Positions 16,936 to 23,033 of a DNA stretch of 23,033 bases are shown piece by piece. Within the stretch, counting starts at the first letter, position 1. The number at the start of each line of letters is the position of its first letter. Made by a program: the position numbers and the translations under genes. The DNA comes from a virus: IMG/VR virus record IMGVR_UViG_3300010297_003953, positions 1 to 23,033 of that record; one strand, 5' to 3'. Under the pieces are notes generated by a model. The model saw only the letters and a list, made by a program, of their open reading frames with translations, was not told where the DNA came from and made no database searches.

Positions 16936-17523
16936 CTACTTTAGGAATTTTATAAAATTATAGAATTCTTCCCTAACTTCATGACTTTCCAAAAATTCAC
17001 CCGATAATTTGCTTGTCATCATTGTGCTATTATGTTTCACACCTCGTACACAAGCACACATATGATCCGCTTCAATAACTACTGCAACGCCTTTGTTATT
17101 TTCACAAATTTCATTTATATAGCTATGTATCTGCATTGTCAGGTTTTCTTGCACTTGTGGTCTTCGAGCAAACCATTCTACAATACGATTCAATTTAGAC
17201 AATCCAATTACTTTTGTTCCTGGTAAATATGCAACATGAGCTTTGCCAATAAACGGCAACGAATGGTGTGAACATATAGATTTCAAATCAATATTCCCTT
17301 GAAAGACCATTCCATCATACCGGTCGACATTGTTGAATGCGGTAATTTTTGGTGCTTCGTAGTAAATTCCTTGCCACAAATCATCATAGTGTGCCTTTGC
17401 TACACGCATTGGAGTTTCGCGCATATTTGGATCATTCTCCCAATCAAATCCCATTGCCGTTAAGAATTCACCGTATGCCTTTTGTGCTTTTTGTAGCCTT
17501 TCTTCTCTAAACATTTTTTTCAT
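16936..17523 (-). CDS. folE: GTP cyclohydrolase I (type IA)
   Basis: A 195-residue GTP cyclohydrolase I. It has the zinc and catalytic residues CSHH (84-87) and HMCACVRGV (154-162, Cys156), with [20 protein letters not shown] and [10 protein letters not shown] between them, all typical of FolE. It converts GTP to dihydroneopterin triphosphate, the entry step to preQ0 as well as to folate. The location beside queC and dpdA points to the preQ0 use. The ATG at 17523 has AAGGAA about eight bases upstream, one of the few good Shine-Dalgarno sites here. A second Met at residue 4 is a possible start. The gene follows denV by 19 bases. Confidence 0.95.
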   Translation of the reverse strand: MKKMFREERLQKAQKAYGEFLTAMGFDWENDPNMRETPMRVAKAHYDDLWQGIYYEAPKITAFNNVDRYDGMVFQGNIDLKSICSHHSLPFIGKAHVAYLPGTKVIGLSKLNRIVEWFARRPQVQENLTMQIHSYINEICENNKGVAVVIEADHMCACVRGVKHNSTMMTSKLSGEFLESHEVREEFYNFIKFLK

Positions 17524-17542
17524 AAAACGTTCCTTTTAAATT

Positions 17543-18007
17543 TTAAACAAAATATAAATCAGAATCTAATAAGTTTTTACAAAATTTGTGTATATTTGCA
17601 ATATACTGTTTTTCATATCTGTGTGGTTTTTTTAATTTCAATGGATTTTTTAAACGATCCACAATTCGTTTTCTTACCAACATAGTATCAGTCATTGATG
17701 GTGTCCAATCATTTAAACATTGTCCATCATGCAAATACTTAAATTCATCAATATCCACCTTTGTCCCAGGAAAGAATCCACGCCTTATCATTTCCTTGTT
17801 TACTTCTTGCAATCTGCGTTTTAAATATCTTAAACGAACTTTAAAGAAATTTATATGACCTTTCCCTAAAGAAAATGCATCGGGGATATTTTGTAACCGC
17901 TTATGTGTACGCAAATGTCCTGTAATTATTGTTATCTCTGACGACTCTGCAATTAAATGTGCATCAGATAAATACTTTGGATTAATACCAACATTAACGC
18001 GCGCCAT
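17543..18007 (-). CDS. denV: DenV-like pyrimidine dimer DNA glycosylase (endonuclease V family)
   Basis: A 154-residue protein of the T4 endonuclease V (Pyr_excise) family; T4 DenV has 138. It shares MARVNV with the T4 start MTRINL, then DAHLIAES-SE with the catalytic glutamate (Glu24, aligned to T4 Glu23), and GHINFF (50-55). The enzyme cuts the glycosyl bond at UV dimers using its N-terminal amino group after Met removal. Here residue 2 is Ala rather than Thr, and T4 Arg22 and Arg26 are replaced by Ser and Ile. The frame stays open up to 18142, but the promoter at 18029-18057 and the family start both point to ATG 18007. Confidence 0.85.
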   Translation of the reverse strand: MARVNVGINPKYLSDAHLIAESSEITIITGHLRTHKRLQNIPDAFSLGKGHINFFKVRLRYLKRRLQEVNKEMIRRGFFPGTKVDIDEFKYLHDGQCLNDWTPSMTDTMLVRKRIVDRLKNPLKLKKPHRYEKQYIANIHKFCKNLLDSDLYFV

Positions 18008-18028
18008 AATTATAAAATTGTAGTATAC

Positions 18029-18057
18029 AATATATGAAATATTTTTCAGAATTCCAA
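18029..18057 (-). promoter_or_regulatory. Phage promoter P3, upstream of denV and the folE operon
   Basis: On the minus strand TTGGAA (18057-18052) and TATATT (18034-18029) are separated by 17 bases, 22 bases before the denV ATG. The TTTGGAA lies in the last codons of the preceding membrane-protein gene. The spacer differs from that of P5 at only two or so positions. It is the likely driver of denV, folE, the aminotransferase, queC, dpdA and the polymerase, as no other promoter of this type is seen before 11410. Confidence 0.8.
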
Positions 18058-18285
18058 ATTCTGTGTAGGTTTTTTTGTTATATTTCTGATTGCCAATAAA
18101 TTTAAACCGATAAGCAAAAATGACAATACCATATGTGACCAATTGTGGATAATAATATCATATGTAACCCATCCTATGTCGCCAATGATCCATACAATCA
18201 TTGCAATCCTATGTTGCAATCGTGCGTTAAATGTGTAACCTAACAAAATTAAAATCGTTGAAATCCAACCCAAAAATACTACCAT
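18046..18285 (-). CDS. Small membrane protein, three predicted helices
   Basis: A 79-residue hydrophobic protein with three membrane segments at about residues 3-18, 27-46 and 50-67 and a polar C-terminus. The pattern GWISTILILLGYTFNAR then WIIGDIGWVTYDI and LIGLNLLAIRN resembles small three-helix proteins related to SemiSWEET or PnuC-type carriers. That would allow a small-solute transport role, but the match is only by layout. Its ATG is two bases after the stop of the 26-codon membrane peptide. Its own stop lies within promoter P3. Confidence 0.7.
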   Translation of the reverse strand: MVVFLGWISTILILLGYTFNARLQHRIAMIVWIIGDIGWVTYDIIIHNWSHMVLSFLLIGLNLLAIRNITKKPTQNLEF

Positions 18286-18286
18286 G

Positions 18287-18367
18287 TCATTTGTTTTTGT
18301 CCCAATGATGCCCCAAAATTATATATCCTGCTATAAGAACTATTAATATGGATATTATGAATATCAT
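18287..18367 (-). CDS. Very small single-pass membrane peptide (26 aa)
   Basis: Reading the gap at 18286-18385 gives an ATG at 18367 and a TGA at 18289-18287. The peptide is a membrane helix (IFIISILIVLIAGYIILG) followed by a short polar tail with two His and two Lys. A good Shine-Dalgarno, AAGGA, lies about eight bases upstream, which is notable where few genes have one. The stop is immediately followed by the ATG of the 79-aa membrane protein (TGACATG), so coupled expression is likely. Role unknown. The ribosome-binding site and coupling make it more credible than a chance ORF. Confidence 0.55.
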   Translation of the reverse strand: MIFIISILIVLIAGYIILGHHWDKNK

Positions 18368-18385
18368 TCTAAATCCTTTTTTATT

Positions 18386-18751
18386 TTATGCGTGTTCCAA
18401 CATAACCGTTCTTTCTGAATCAATTACGAACACTTCACGGTCATTGAGCGTATTTAATAATTCTGAACCCAATTCTAGTGCTGCATCAAACAATTCATCC
18501 TTTGTTTTTGGATACCTAGGATATTGATTTATAGAAACAGTTAATCCTGAGAATTTGTTATGACTACTAAATTCATTTCTTTTAATCGCCACAAGCAATT
18601 TGTTGTTATTACAATATTCCTCACATATATCAACAGCATCAGCTATATATCTTGCACCCGAGTTGTCATAGCGGTTTTCTGAGAACTTTAATATAATGTC
18701 CACACTATATGTCGGGAGCATGGACATAGCTATATGCATTTGTTTTTTCAT
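18386..18751 (-). CDS. Hypothetical protein (121 aa)
   Basis: A 121-residue soluble protein that I do not recognise. It has an alpha/beta look with strands SVDIILKF, LLVAIKRN and LTVSIN, a central DAVDICEEYC helix and a helix DAALELGSELLNTL. It ends in EVFVIDSERTVMLEHA. The size is that of QueD, and a QueD would be expected here, but the paired histidine zinc motifs and the catalytic cysteine of QueD are missing, so I reject that. The ATG at 18751 is six bases below the nuclease stop; Met5 and Met9 are other possible starts. Confidence 0.65.
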   Translation of the reverse strand: MKKQMHIAMSMLPTYSVDIILKFSENRYDNSGARYIADAVDICEEYCNNNKLLVAIKRNEFSSHNKFSGLTVSINQYPRYPKTKDELFDAALELGSELLNTLNDREVFVIDSERTVMLEHA

Positions 18752-18756
18752 ATTTT

Positions 18757-19371
18757 TTATTTTTTATACACGACGTTTTTTGAATGATTGTGTTTGACTT
18801 CATATAATTGCCAAGAACGATTCGGTTTCTCATTAGGAAAATCAAAACAGCGCCATCTCTTATCTCGAGAAAAATAGATATGTTTGATCATTCGAGATGG
18901 TACATGAGCACCCGTTTCTAAAATGATGTGCATATCCTCGAAAACATTTTCTACGCCTACAATTAAATCTTGGTCATCATCCCATTCCCGCTCCTTGGAT
19001 TCCAGCTTGCGCCATTCTCCGCGATTAAGACTTTGATGCTGTAATGTGCAATTAAGAAATGAAAATGTCTGAGCTAAGTTTTGATAGTTGTCAGAGAATG
19101 TTGCTGCTGGAGCTAAGTGACCTTTATCCCATTCATTATGCCGATAATCTCTATCATCCGACGTTCGTATAGAATCCTCTAAATAAAAATCCATCGATCC
19201 ACGATCAACATTTTTCGGCCTATTCGATGAGATATACATCAATTTTAAAGGTTGTTCATATTCTTGACTGTATAATACAGTGAAAACAGGATTGGAAATC
19301 GTAATCGTTCTTTGCCCAAATCCTGATGTTACACAACGTATTAATAATAATATCAACAATATTTTTCTCAT
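18757..19371 (-). CDS. Secreted DNA/RNA non-specific endonuclease (NUC1 family)
   Basis: A 204-residue endonuclease of the NUC1/Serratia nuclease type. The first 20 residues (MRKILLILLLIRCVTSGFGQ) form a signal peptide with a cleavage site typical of Bacteroidetes proteins. The catalytic block is DKGHLAPAATF (82-92), where the usual DRGH reads DKGH with His85 kept. The metal-binding region LNCTLQHQSLNRGEWRKLE (106-124) keeps Asn116. These enzymes cut single- and double-stranded DNA and RNA. The mature enzyme should act in the periplasm or outside. An AGGGG lies seven bases before the ATG. It is preceded by the 49-codon ORF. Confidence 0.88.
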   Translation of the reverse strand: MRKILLILLLIRCVTSGFGQRTITISNPVFTVLYSQEYEQPLKLMYISSNRPKNVDRGSMDFYLEDSIRTSDDRDYRHNEWDKGHLAPAATFSDNYQNLAQTFSFLNCTLQHQSLNRGEWRKLESKEREWDDDQDLIVGVENVFEDMHIILETGAHVPSRMIKHIYFSRDKRWRCFDFPNEKPNRSWQLYEVKHNHSKNVVYKK

Positions 19372-19381
19372 ATATACCCCT

Positions 19382-19531
19382 TTATTTTGGTTCAGTTTCC
19401 CAACTGATTGCTATTTGAAAATTCAACCATTCTAACGATATTTCGTAAGTACCGTATAAATATTTATCTGTAAATGATATTGTTGGTAAAAGATACCATT
19501 TTCCGGATATGTGTATTTTTTTTATCTGCAT
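19382..19531 (-). CDS. Small hypothetical protein (49 aa)
   Basis: The 181-base gap between queE and the nuclease holds an ORF from ATG 19531 to TAA 19384-19382. The product starts MQIKKIHISGKWYLLPTISF and continues with alternating hydrophobic and polar residues, rich in Trp and Tyr, ending EWLNFQIAISWETEPK. This looks like a small beta-rich protein. The upstream AAAGAAAAAAAG is purine-rich. A shorter 29-codon ORF from ATG 19553 overlaps in another frame and overlaps the queE stop, so it is a rival reading. I do not know a function. Confidence 0.5.
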   Translation of the reverse strand: MQIKKIHISGKWYLLPTISFTDKYLYGTYEISLEWLNFQIAISWETEPK

Positions 19532-19552
19532 CTTTTTTTCTTTTTGTATACA

Positions 19553-20347
19553 TTACACTTCGCGCATCGTACCAAATGCCATGATGTGCGACCTTGGTGT
19601 AAAGCAATATCCATTCTCAGCACAAAATCGCATAACATCTCCGTAGTTAAGGAATAATAATTCTGGAGTGTCACCTGGTGGCATTATGAATGTTTTGCTT
19701 TTTGGTATTCCCATTTCTACCCTAAACTCTTCAACTTCTTTCCAAGTATCCGGATCTTGTATTGGGTTTACAACAGGCTTATAATGATAATCTTTATGAT
19801 ATGAAATTGACTTTGCAATTGCATCTTTGTTTAATCTAAACTTTTCATGCTGTCTAATAAAGCGTTCGTCAACTTCTGGCCTTCTCATTTCCCACTCCTC
19901 TGGAAATTTAACTCCGAGAACAGGTACTGAGTTGGAGAACTTGGGCGACAAACTTACTAAATCTATTGGAATATCCGTTTCAACAAAATGCGATCCTTCT
20001 GTTTCAATAGTAACAAATAAATTGTATTTGTTTGCAAGATGCATTATCTCATTGCACAATACTGGTTGCATTGTTGGAGAACCACCCGTCAACATAATAT
20101 CAGTAGCTTGTGGATTGTCTTTGATAAAATCTTCAATATCTTGCATTGAATATTTACCTTTCTCTGGAGCTATGGAACTGTACCATGTATCACACCATCC
20201 CCCTTTTTCTCCGAAATAACATCTATGCGTGCAGCCTGTCGTGCGGATCACTATATTTGGCCTACCCAGACGAGATCCTTCACTCTGCACTGCGATGTAC
20301 AGCTCGTTGATAGCTTGTTTTTTACTATAATCTTCAATTCGTTTCAT
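19553..20347 (-). CDS. queE: 7-carboxy-7-deazaguanine synthase, radical SAM
   Basis: A 264-residue QueE. It has the QueE start NELYIAVQSEGSRLGRPNIV, the cluster cysteines Cys39, Cys43 and Cys52 followed by DTWY, TGGSP (87-91), ETEGS (115-119) and SLSPK (132-136). It rearranges 6-carboxytetrahydropterin to 7-carboxy-7-deazaguanine using SAM. The cysteine spacing is C-x3-C-x8-C rather than the usual C-x3-C-x2-C, so a six-residue insertion (about YFGEKG) enlarges the cluster loop. It begins 17 bases after the terminator's T-run. No repeated-type promoter lies in front, so it may depend on read-through or an undetected promoter. It is separated from folE and queC by about 2 kb. Confidence 0.92.
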   Translation of the reverse strand: MKRIEDYSKKQAINELYIAVQSEGSRLGRPNIVIRTTGCTHRCYFGEKGGWCDTWYSSIAPEKGKYSMQDIEDFIKDNPQATDIMLTGGSPTMQPVLCNEIMHLANKYNLFVTIETEGSHFVETDIPIDLVSLSPKFSNSVPVLGVKFPEEWEMRRPEVDERFIRQHEKFRLNKDAIAKSISYHKDYHYKPVVNPIQDPDTWKEVEEFRVEMGIPKSKTFIMPPGDTPELLFLNYGDVMRFCAENGYCFTPRSHIMAFGTMREV

Positions 20348-20363
20348 AATATACGTTTTTTGT

Positions 20364-20397
20364 AAAAAAGGGAGTACCTTTCATCGTTGGTACTCCC
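20364..20397 (-). terminator. Intrinsic terminator after the DUF1508 gene
   Basis: A perfect 9-base-pair stem GGGAGTACC / GGTACTCCC (20370-20378 and 20389-20397) encloses a 10-base loop. On the minus strand it is followed directly by six T residues (20369-20364). This is a textbook rho-independent terminator for the minus-strand transcript, placed between the DUF1508 gene and queE. Confidence 0.88.
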
Positions 20398-20400
20398 GAT

Positions 20401-20426
20401 GTTGCCTCGATCCAATAATTGGCAAC
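20401..20426 (-). other. RNA hairpin next to terminator
   Basis: GTTGCC (20401-20406) pairs with GGCAAC (20421-20426) around a 14-base loop. The loop region itself contains the near-palindrome CCAATAATTGG. It has no T-run. It lies between the terminator and the end of the DUF1508 gene and may protect the 3' end of that message. Confidence 0.5.
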
Positions 20427-20433
20427 TATAATA

Positions 20434-20458
20434 CCGCTTACCTTGATATTGGTAGCGG
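20434..20458 (-). other. RNA hairpin over the DUF1508 stop codon
   Basis: CCGCT and ACC (20434-20442, with one bulged T) pair with GGTAGCGG (20451-20458) around an 8-base loop. The stem covers the last codons and stop (20438-20440) of the DUF1508 gene. With the next two hairpins it makes three stems in about 90 bases. Confidence 0.45.
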
Positions 20459-20758
20459 CTGTGCAAGTTCTCTTGCAGATTTCAAGTATTGCTTAATCGA
20501 GTTAAAGCCCCGCATTGCATTACTTTTTGAAAAATAACTTCGCTCAGCTAGAATATGGCCATTATTCGATTTTAGTTGAACAGTTTGACCATCCTCTGTT
20601 ACTGTCAAATTGTTTGCAAGCATTCCCATTCTAGCTTTTCTAGCACCACGATATGCGTTGCTTGATTTAGAATACGTGCCATACGCAGATTCCAATAGTG
20701 TTTGACCTGCTTTGCTTACAATTTGAAAAGCATTGTTGTCTGTAATTTTGATTTTCAT
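20438..20758 (-). CDS. DUF1508 (YegP-like) protein, two repeats
   Basis: A 106-residue protein made of two copies of the DUF1508 repeat. The first has FQIVSKAGQTLLESAYGTYSK then NAYRGARKAR; the second has VQLKSNNGHILAERSYFSK then NAMRGFNSIKQYL. Each is a short beta sheet followed by a helix, as in E. coli YegP. The function of the family is not established. It has its own promoter at 20801-20829 and its own terminator, so it is a single-gene transcript, suggesting high or timed expression. Confidence 0.85.
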   Translation of the reverse strand: MKIKITDNNAFQIVSKAGQTLLESAYGTYSKSSNAYRGARKARMGMLANNLTVTEDGQTVQLKSNNGHILAERSYFSKSNAMRGFNSIKQYLKSARELAQPLPISR

Positions 20759-20800
20759 AAAAATATTTTATGTGAATAAATAAAAACTAATTATAATACT

Positions 20801-20829
20801 AATATAGGGCATTTTACCCAGACTTCCAA
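20801..20829 (-). promoter_or_regulatory. Phage promoter P4 for the DUF1508 gene
   Basis: On the minus strand TTGGAA (20829-20824) and TATATT (20806-20801) are spaced by 17 bases. The spacer is richer in G and C than in the other four copies, which may change strength or timing. It lies 43 bases before the ATG at 20758, in a 103-base intergenic gap. Confidence 0.75.
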
Positions 20830-20861
20830 ATTTAAAGTGTTAAAATTTTGTTAACAAAATG

Positions 20862-21035
20862 TTAAAATTTATCGCTAGAATAATCATTTCCTTTATGCTT
20901 CTTTTTCCGAGTATATTTTTTTTCAGATCGATGCACTTTCGACCGCATTCTTTGATAAATATTAGAAGCCATTTCACCAAAAGTGATATCCATATCATCA
21001 ACTTTTTTTGAGCGATCAATTTTTTTATTTCTCAT
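20862..21035 (-). CDS. Small basic hypothetical protein (57 aa)
   Basis: A 57-residue, lysine- and arginine-rich protein. The C-terminal half (RSKVHRSEKKYTRKKKHKG) is strongly basic and could bind nucleic acid. The frame is open up to 21098, but the ATG at 21035 lies one base after the TGA stop of the 131-aa gene (21039-21037), which fits the tight coupling seen elsewhere. The longer form would overlap that gene by 62 bases. No known family. Confidence 0.6.
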   Translation of the reverse strand: MRNKKIDRSKKVDDMDITFGEMASNIYQRMRSKVHRSEKKYTRKKKHKGNDYSSDKF

Positions 21036-21036
21036 G

Positions 21037-21432
21037 TCACGATTCTTTTTCAAATGGGCTTGAGTGCCCATTAAATACAGGTAACACTCGTATTTCAAGA
21101 ACGGCGTTTGGTAAAGTTTTATTAAAATATTCCATTAAAGATTCCTCGAACCATTTGTAATCCCGTACTGTTATTTCATCAACATCTAACGTAATACAAT
21201 CCAATAAACCTGTCCCGCTTACCGTAATAACTGAATCGAGATCCGGGCTATTGCTGGCAACATATAGACAGCCGTTATAATCATTGATAGTATCCCTGAT
21301 CATAATTGATTGTTCTGGAGTAACATCATTTGATTGATTTAATAATATATCAACACATCTCGGTTTAAAGAAATTGTCACCAATTGTAGCATCTTTGATA
21401 ATTAACCTGAAATTTTCATATATTTTTAACAT
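21037..21432 (-). CDS. Hypothetical protein (131 aa)
   Basis: A 131-residue acidic protein that I do not recognise. It begins with a strand-rich segment (IYENFRLIIKDATIGDNFF), has a helix EQSIMIRDTINDY and ends with a second alpha/beta part (YKWFEESLMEYFNKTLPNAVLEIRVLPV). No membrane segment or signal is present. It has its own promoter copy and is the first gene of a two-gene unit with the basic 57-aa protein. Confidence 0.7.
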   Translation of the reverse strand: MLKIYENFRLIIKDATIGDNFFKPRCVDILLNQSNDVTPEQSIMIRDTINDYNGCLYVASNSPDLDSVITVSGTGLLDCITLDVDEITVRDYKWFEESLMEYFNKTLPNAVLEIRVLPVFNGHSSPFEKES

Positions 21433-21450
21433 GATTCTTTATTTTTATAT

Positions 21451-21479
21451 AATATACGAAATATTTTTGAGAATTCCAA
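21451..21479 (-). promoter_or_regulatory. Phage promoter P5, upstream of the 131-aa gene
   Basis: On the minus strand TTGGAA (21479-21474) and TATATT (21456-21451) are spaced by 17 bases, with an A-run in the spacer. It lies in the 63-base gap after the ribonucleotide reductase stop and 18 bases before the ATG at 21432. Confidence 0.8.
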
Positions 21480-21495
21480 ATTTTTAACGATTTTT

Positions 21496-23033
21496 TTACC
21501 CATCGCACGCTGTGCAAGTCAACAATTCTTGATTGAACGCTTGTGCAGCATTTATAGAATATTGATAATATAATGTCTTGATTCCAAGATCATGTGCTTC
21601 AAGTATCAAATTCGACACATCTCGTGGTGGAGTTTCTGGATGAATCATTAAATTGATACTTTGTCCTTGGTCTATGTATTTTTGACGTTGAGCTGCAAGT
21701 TGAATTATATCTCTTTGTGATACTTCTGAAAATGTTTTGAATACATCTCGTTCATCATCTGTCAAAAAATCCAGGTGCTGAACGCTGCCATTATTTTCTA
21801 AAATACTTTTCCAGGTCTCTCTATTATCATATCCTTTCTCTGATAGTAACTTTTTTAACTGCGGATTTCTGTATTCTGTTTGTATTTTAGACAATGTCTT
21901 TTCATGTGCATTGGATTTTATGGGTTCTATTCCTGGACTAACTGCCCCCATTATAAACGATGTGCTTTTGGTCGGTGCCACTGCTATTCTTGTAGTATTT
22001 CGCAATCCATATCCCTGTAACATTGCAGGTTCTCCCCATTGTTCTGCCATCCATTTACTCGCATACAATGATTCGTCATGTATCTGTTTAAATATCTGAT
22101 TATTTTTTTGGTAACTTTCAATACTACCAAACGGAATCATGTTTTTTTGTAAATATGTGTGAAATCCTATAACACCCACACCAATTGATCGATGTTCTTC
22201 TGCAAACCTAACAGCCTTTTCTAAACCTGGCAGGTTCTTTCCCTTTTCAATATATTCTGTCAAAACAGAATCCAGGATTATATTTGCAATAAAAACCAAA
22301 TCTTCAGGCCACTCATCATATTTTGCAACATTCAAAGACATTAAACAACAAGCAAACTCTTTATTTGTATCACAGTATTCGATAACTTCTGTACAAATGT
22401 TGCTGGTGAATAATTTCATGTCTTTGTCAACATAAACTTGCGGTTTTTGATTGTCGCAATTATCCTCAAACAACAAATATGGAAATCCAATTTCACTTCT
22501 TCTCTTTAGAACTTTTGCATAAATCTTGCGTTTTTCAACATCTCCTGCTTTCATAGATTCTATCCACCCATCAGGAAATGTAACACCTGTTGTTATATTT
22601 CGGATTGCATATCCTGGTGTTGATACTGGTCCATTGGCACCGATATTCAAAAACCAATCAATCTCTGGGTGTTCAACTGAGCAATATACTGTTAAAAACC
22701 CCCTACGCATTCCACCTTGATTAACCTTTGATATTATTGAGCTGTACTCGCTCACCCAAGATAGCAAGCCCTCTGATTTGCCTGATTTATCCTTTCCATA
22801 AGCTTCTCCATATGGTCTTATATTACTTAAATTCTTTGCTGTACCCGCTCCATTTTTTGCTAACATACCAATCTCATAAATACCATGTAATATAGAATGC
22901 AATGTATCGTCTACTACTCCAAAATTGCATGAAATTGGCAATCCCTTTTCGGTTCCAAAATTACTGAGTATTGGAGATGAAAACGACAAAAAATTATCTG
23001 CCGAGTATTGATAAATCTTGTCTGCTATGCCCG
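21496..23033 (-). CDS. nrdA: Ribonucleoside-diphosphate reductase large subunit (5' end outside window)
   Basis: The last 511 codons of a ribonucleotide reductase alpha chain; the frame is open to the window edge. A TTG at 22989 is only an internal leucine, since upstream codons (GIADKIYQYSADNF) continue the family sequence. It shows the disulfide cysteine in GLPISCN, the active-site SNICTE with the radical cysteine and glutamate, the partner cysteine in ACCLMSLN, the substrate loop PTKSTSFIMG, and a C-terminal CTAC pair for re-reduction. It makes deoxynucleotides for phage DNA. About the first 200-250 residues are missing from view. The class (I or II) cannot be fixed without seeing a beta subunit. 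Confidence 0.92.
   Translation of the reverse strand, partial: GIADKIYQYSADNFLSFSSPILSNFGTEKGLPISCNFGVVDDTLHSILHGIYEIGMLAKNGAGTAKNLSNIRPYGEAYGKDKSGKSEGLLSWVSEYSSIISKVNQGGMRRGFLTVYCSVEHPEIDWFLNIGANGPVSTPGYAIRNITTGVTFPDGWIESMKAGDVEKRKIYAKVLKRRSEIGFPYLLFEDNCDNQKPQVYVDKDMKLFTSNICTEVIEYCDTNKEFACCLMSLNVAKYDEWPEDLVFIANIILDSVLTEYIEKGKNLPGLEKAVRFAEEHRSIGVGVIGFHTYLQKNMIPFGSIESYQKNNQIFKQIHDESLYASKWMAEQWGEPAMLQGYGLRNTTRIAVAPTKSTSFIMGAVSPGIEPIKSNAHEKTLSKIQTEYRNPQLKKLLSEKGYDNRETWKSILENNGSVQHLDFLTDDERDVFKTFSEVSQRDIIQLAAQRQKYIDQGQSINLMIHPETPPRDVSNLILEAHDLGIKTLYYQYSINAAQAFNQELLTCTACDG

Noticed and set aside
18008-18142. N-terminal extension of denV to 18142
   Set aside because: The extension would contain promoter P3 and overlap the membrane-protein gene; the family start is at 18007.
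18386-18751. Possible QueD
   Set aside because: Right size and place, but no histidine zinc motifs or catalytic cysteine.
19467-19553. 29-codon ORF overlapping the queE stop
   Set aside because: Low-complexity lysine-rich start, and it competes with the more protein-like 49-codon ORF in another frame.
21036-21098. Longer start for the basic 57-aa protein
   Set aside because: It would overlap the 131-aa gene by 62 bases, while ATG 21035 sits just after that gene's stop.
22987-22989. TTG as the start of the ribonucleotide reductase
   Set aside because: The frame is open to the window edge and the upstream codons match the family, so the gene is partial.
1-23033. tRNA genes, CRISPR arrays, insertion sequences, integrase or attachment sites
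   Set aside because: I looked for cloverleaf-like stems, regularly spaced repeats, transposase motifs and long direct repeats and saw none; a covariance-model search would be needed for certainty on RNA genes.

Overview
The window looks like part of a large, lytic, T4-like bacteriophage genome that infects a member of the Bacteroidetes. The DNA is AT-rich. Every convincing gene lies on the minus strand, and genes are packed end to start, often overlapping by 1 to 17 bases. No gene-free stretch exceeds about 200 bases. The host guess is an inference from four things: most starts lack a clear Shine-Dalgarno sequence; a DUF4494-like gene is present; one exported protein has a Bacteroidetes-style signal peptide; and the promoters have the form TTTGGAA-N17-TATATT, which also fits the Bacteroidetes TTTG / TAnnTTTG pattern.

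In the direction of transcription (high to low coordinates), the window opens with the 3' part of a ribonucleotide reductase large subunit (23033-21496). Small genes of unknown role and a DUF1508 gene follow, ending in a strong intrinsic terminator (about 20364-20397). Next come queE, a 49-codon ORF, a secreted DNA/RNA non-specific endonuclease, an unknown gene, two small membrane proteins and a denV-like pyrimidine-dimer glycosylase.

The centre is a tightly coupled DNA-modification and replication block: folE, a class-V PLP aminotransferase, queC, dpdA and a family-B DNA polymerase (17523-11423). FolE, QueE and QueC are preQ0 pathway enzymes, and DpdA swaps a 7-deazaguanine base into DNA. 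The phage therefore probably replaces some guanines with a 7-deazaguanine, a known shield against restriction. The aminotransferase inside this operon is not part of any 7-deazaguanine route I know and is the best candidate here for new biology. No QueD is visible.

Below the polymerase are the sliding clamp (gp45-like), a hypoxanthine/guanine-type phosphoribosyltransferase, two or three small genes, a glycosyltransferase-like gene, the clamp loader (gp44-like), a zinc-ribbon protein, a gp62-like clamp-loader subunit, a Cas4/RecB-type iron-sulfur nuclease and a SLOG-fold protein. The low-coordinate end (5177-1) is a glycosylation module with two GT4-like enzymes, a GT2 enzyme and a partial GT9-like enzyme, plus two unknown genes.

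Five near-identical promoters start sub-operons. Four small genes or corrected starts were found by reading the sequence directly: ORFs of 49, 53 and 26 codons, and shorter starts for denV and the 57-aa basic protein.
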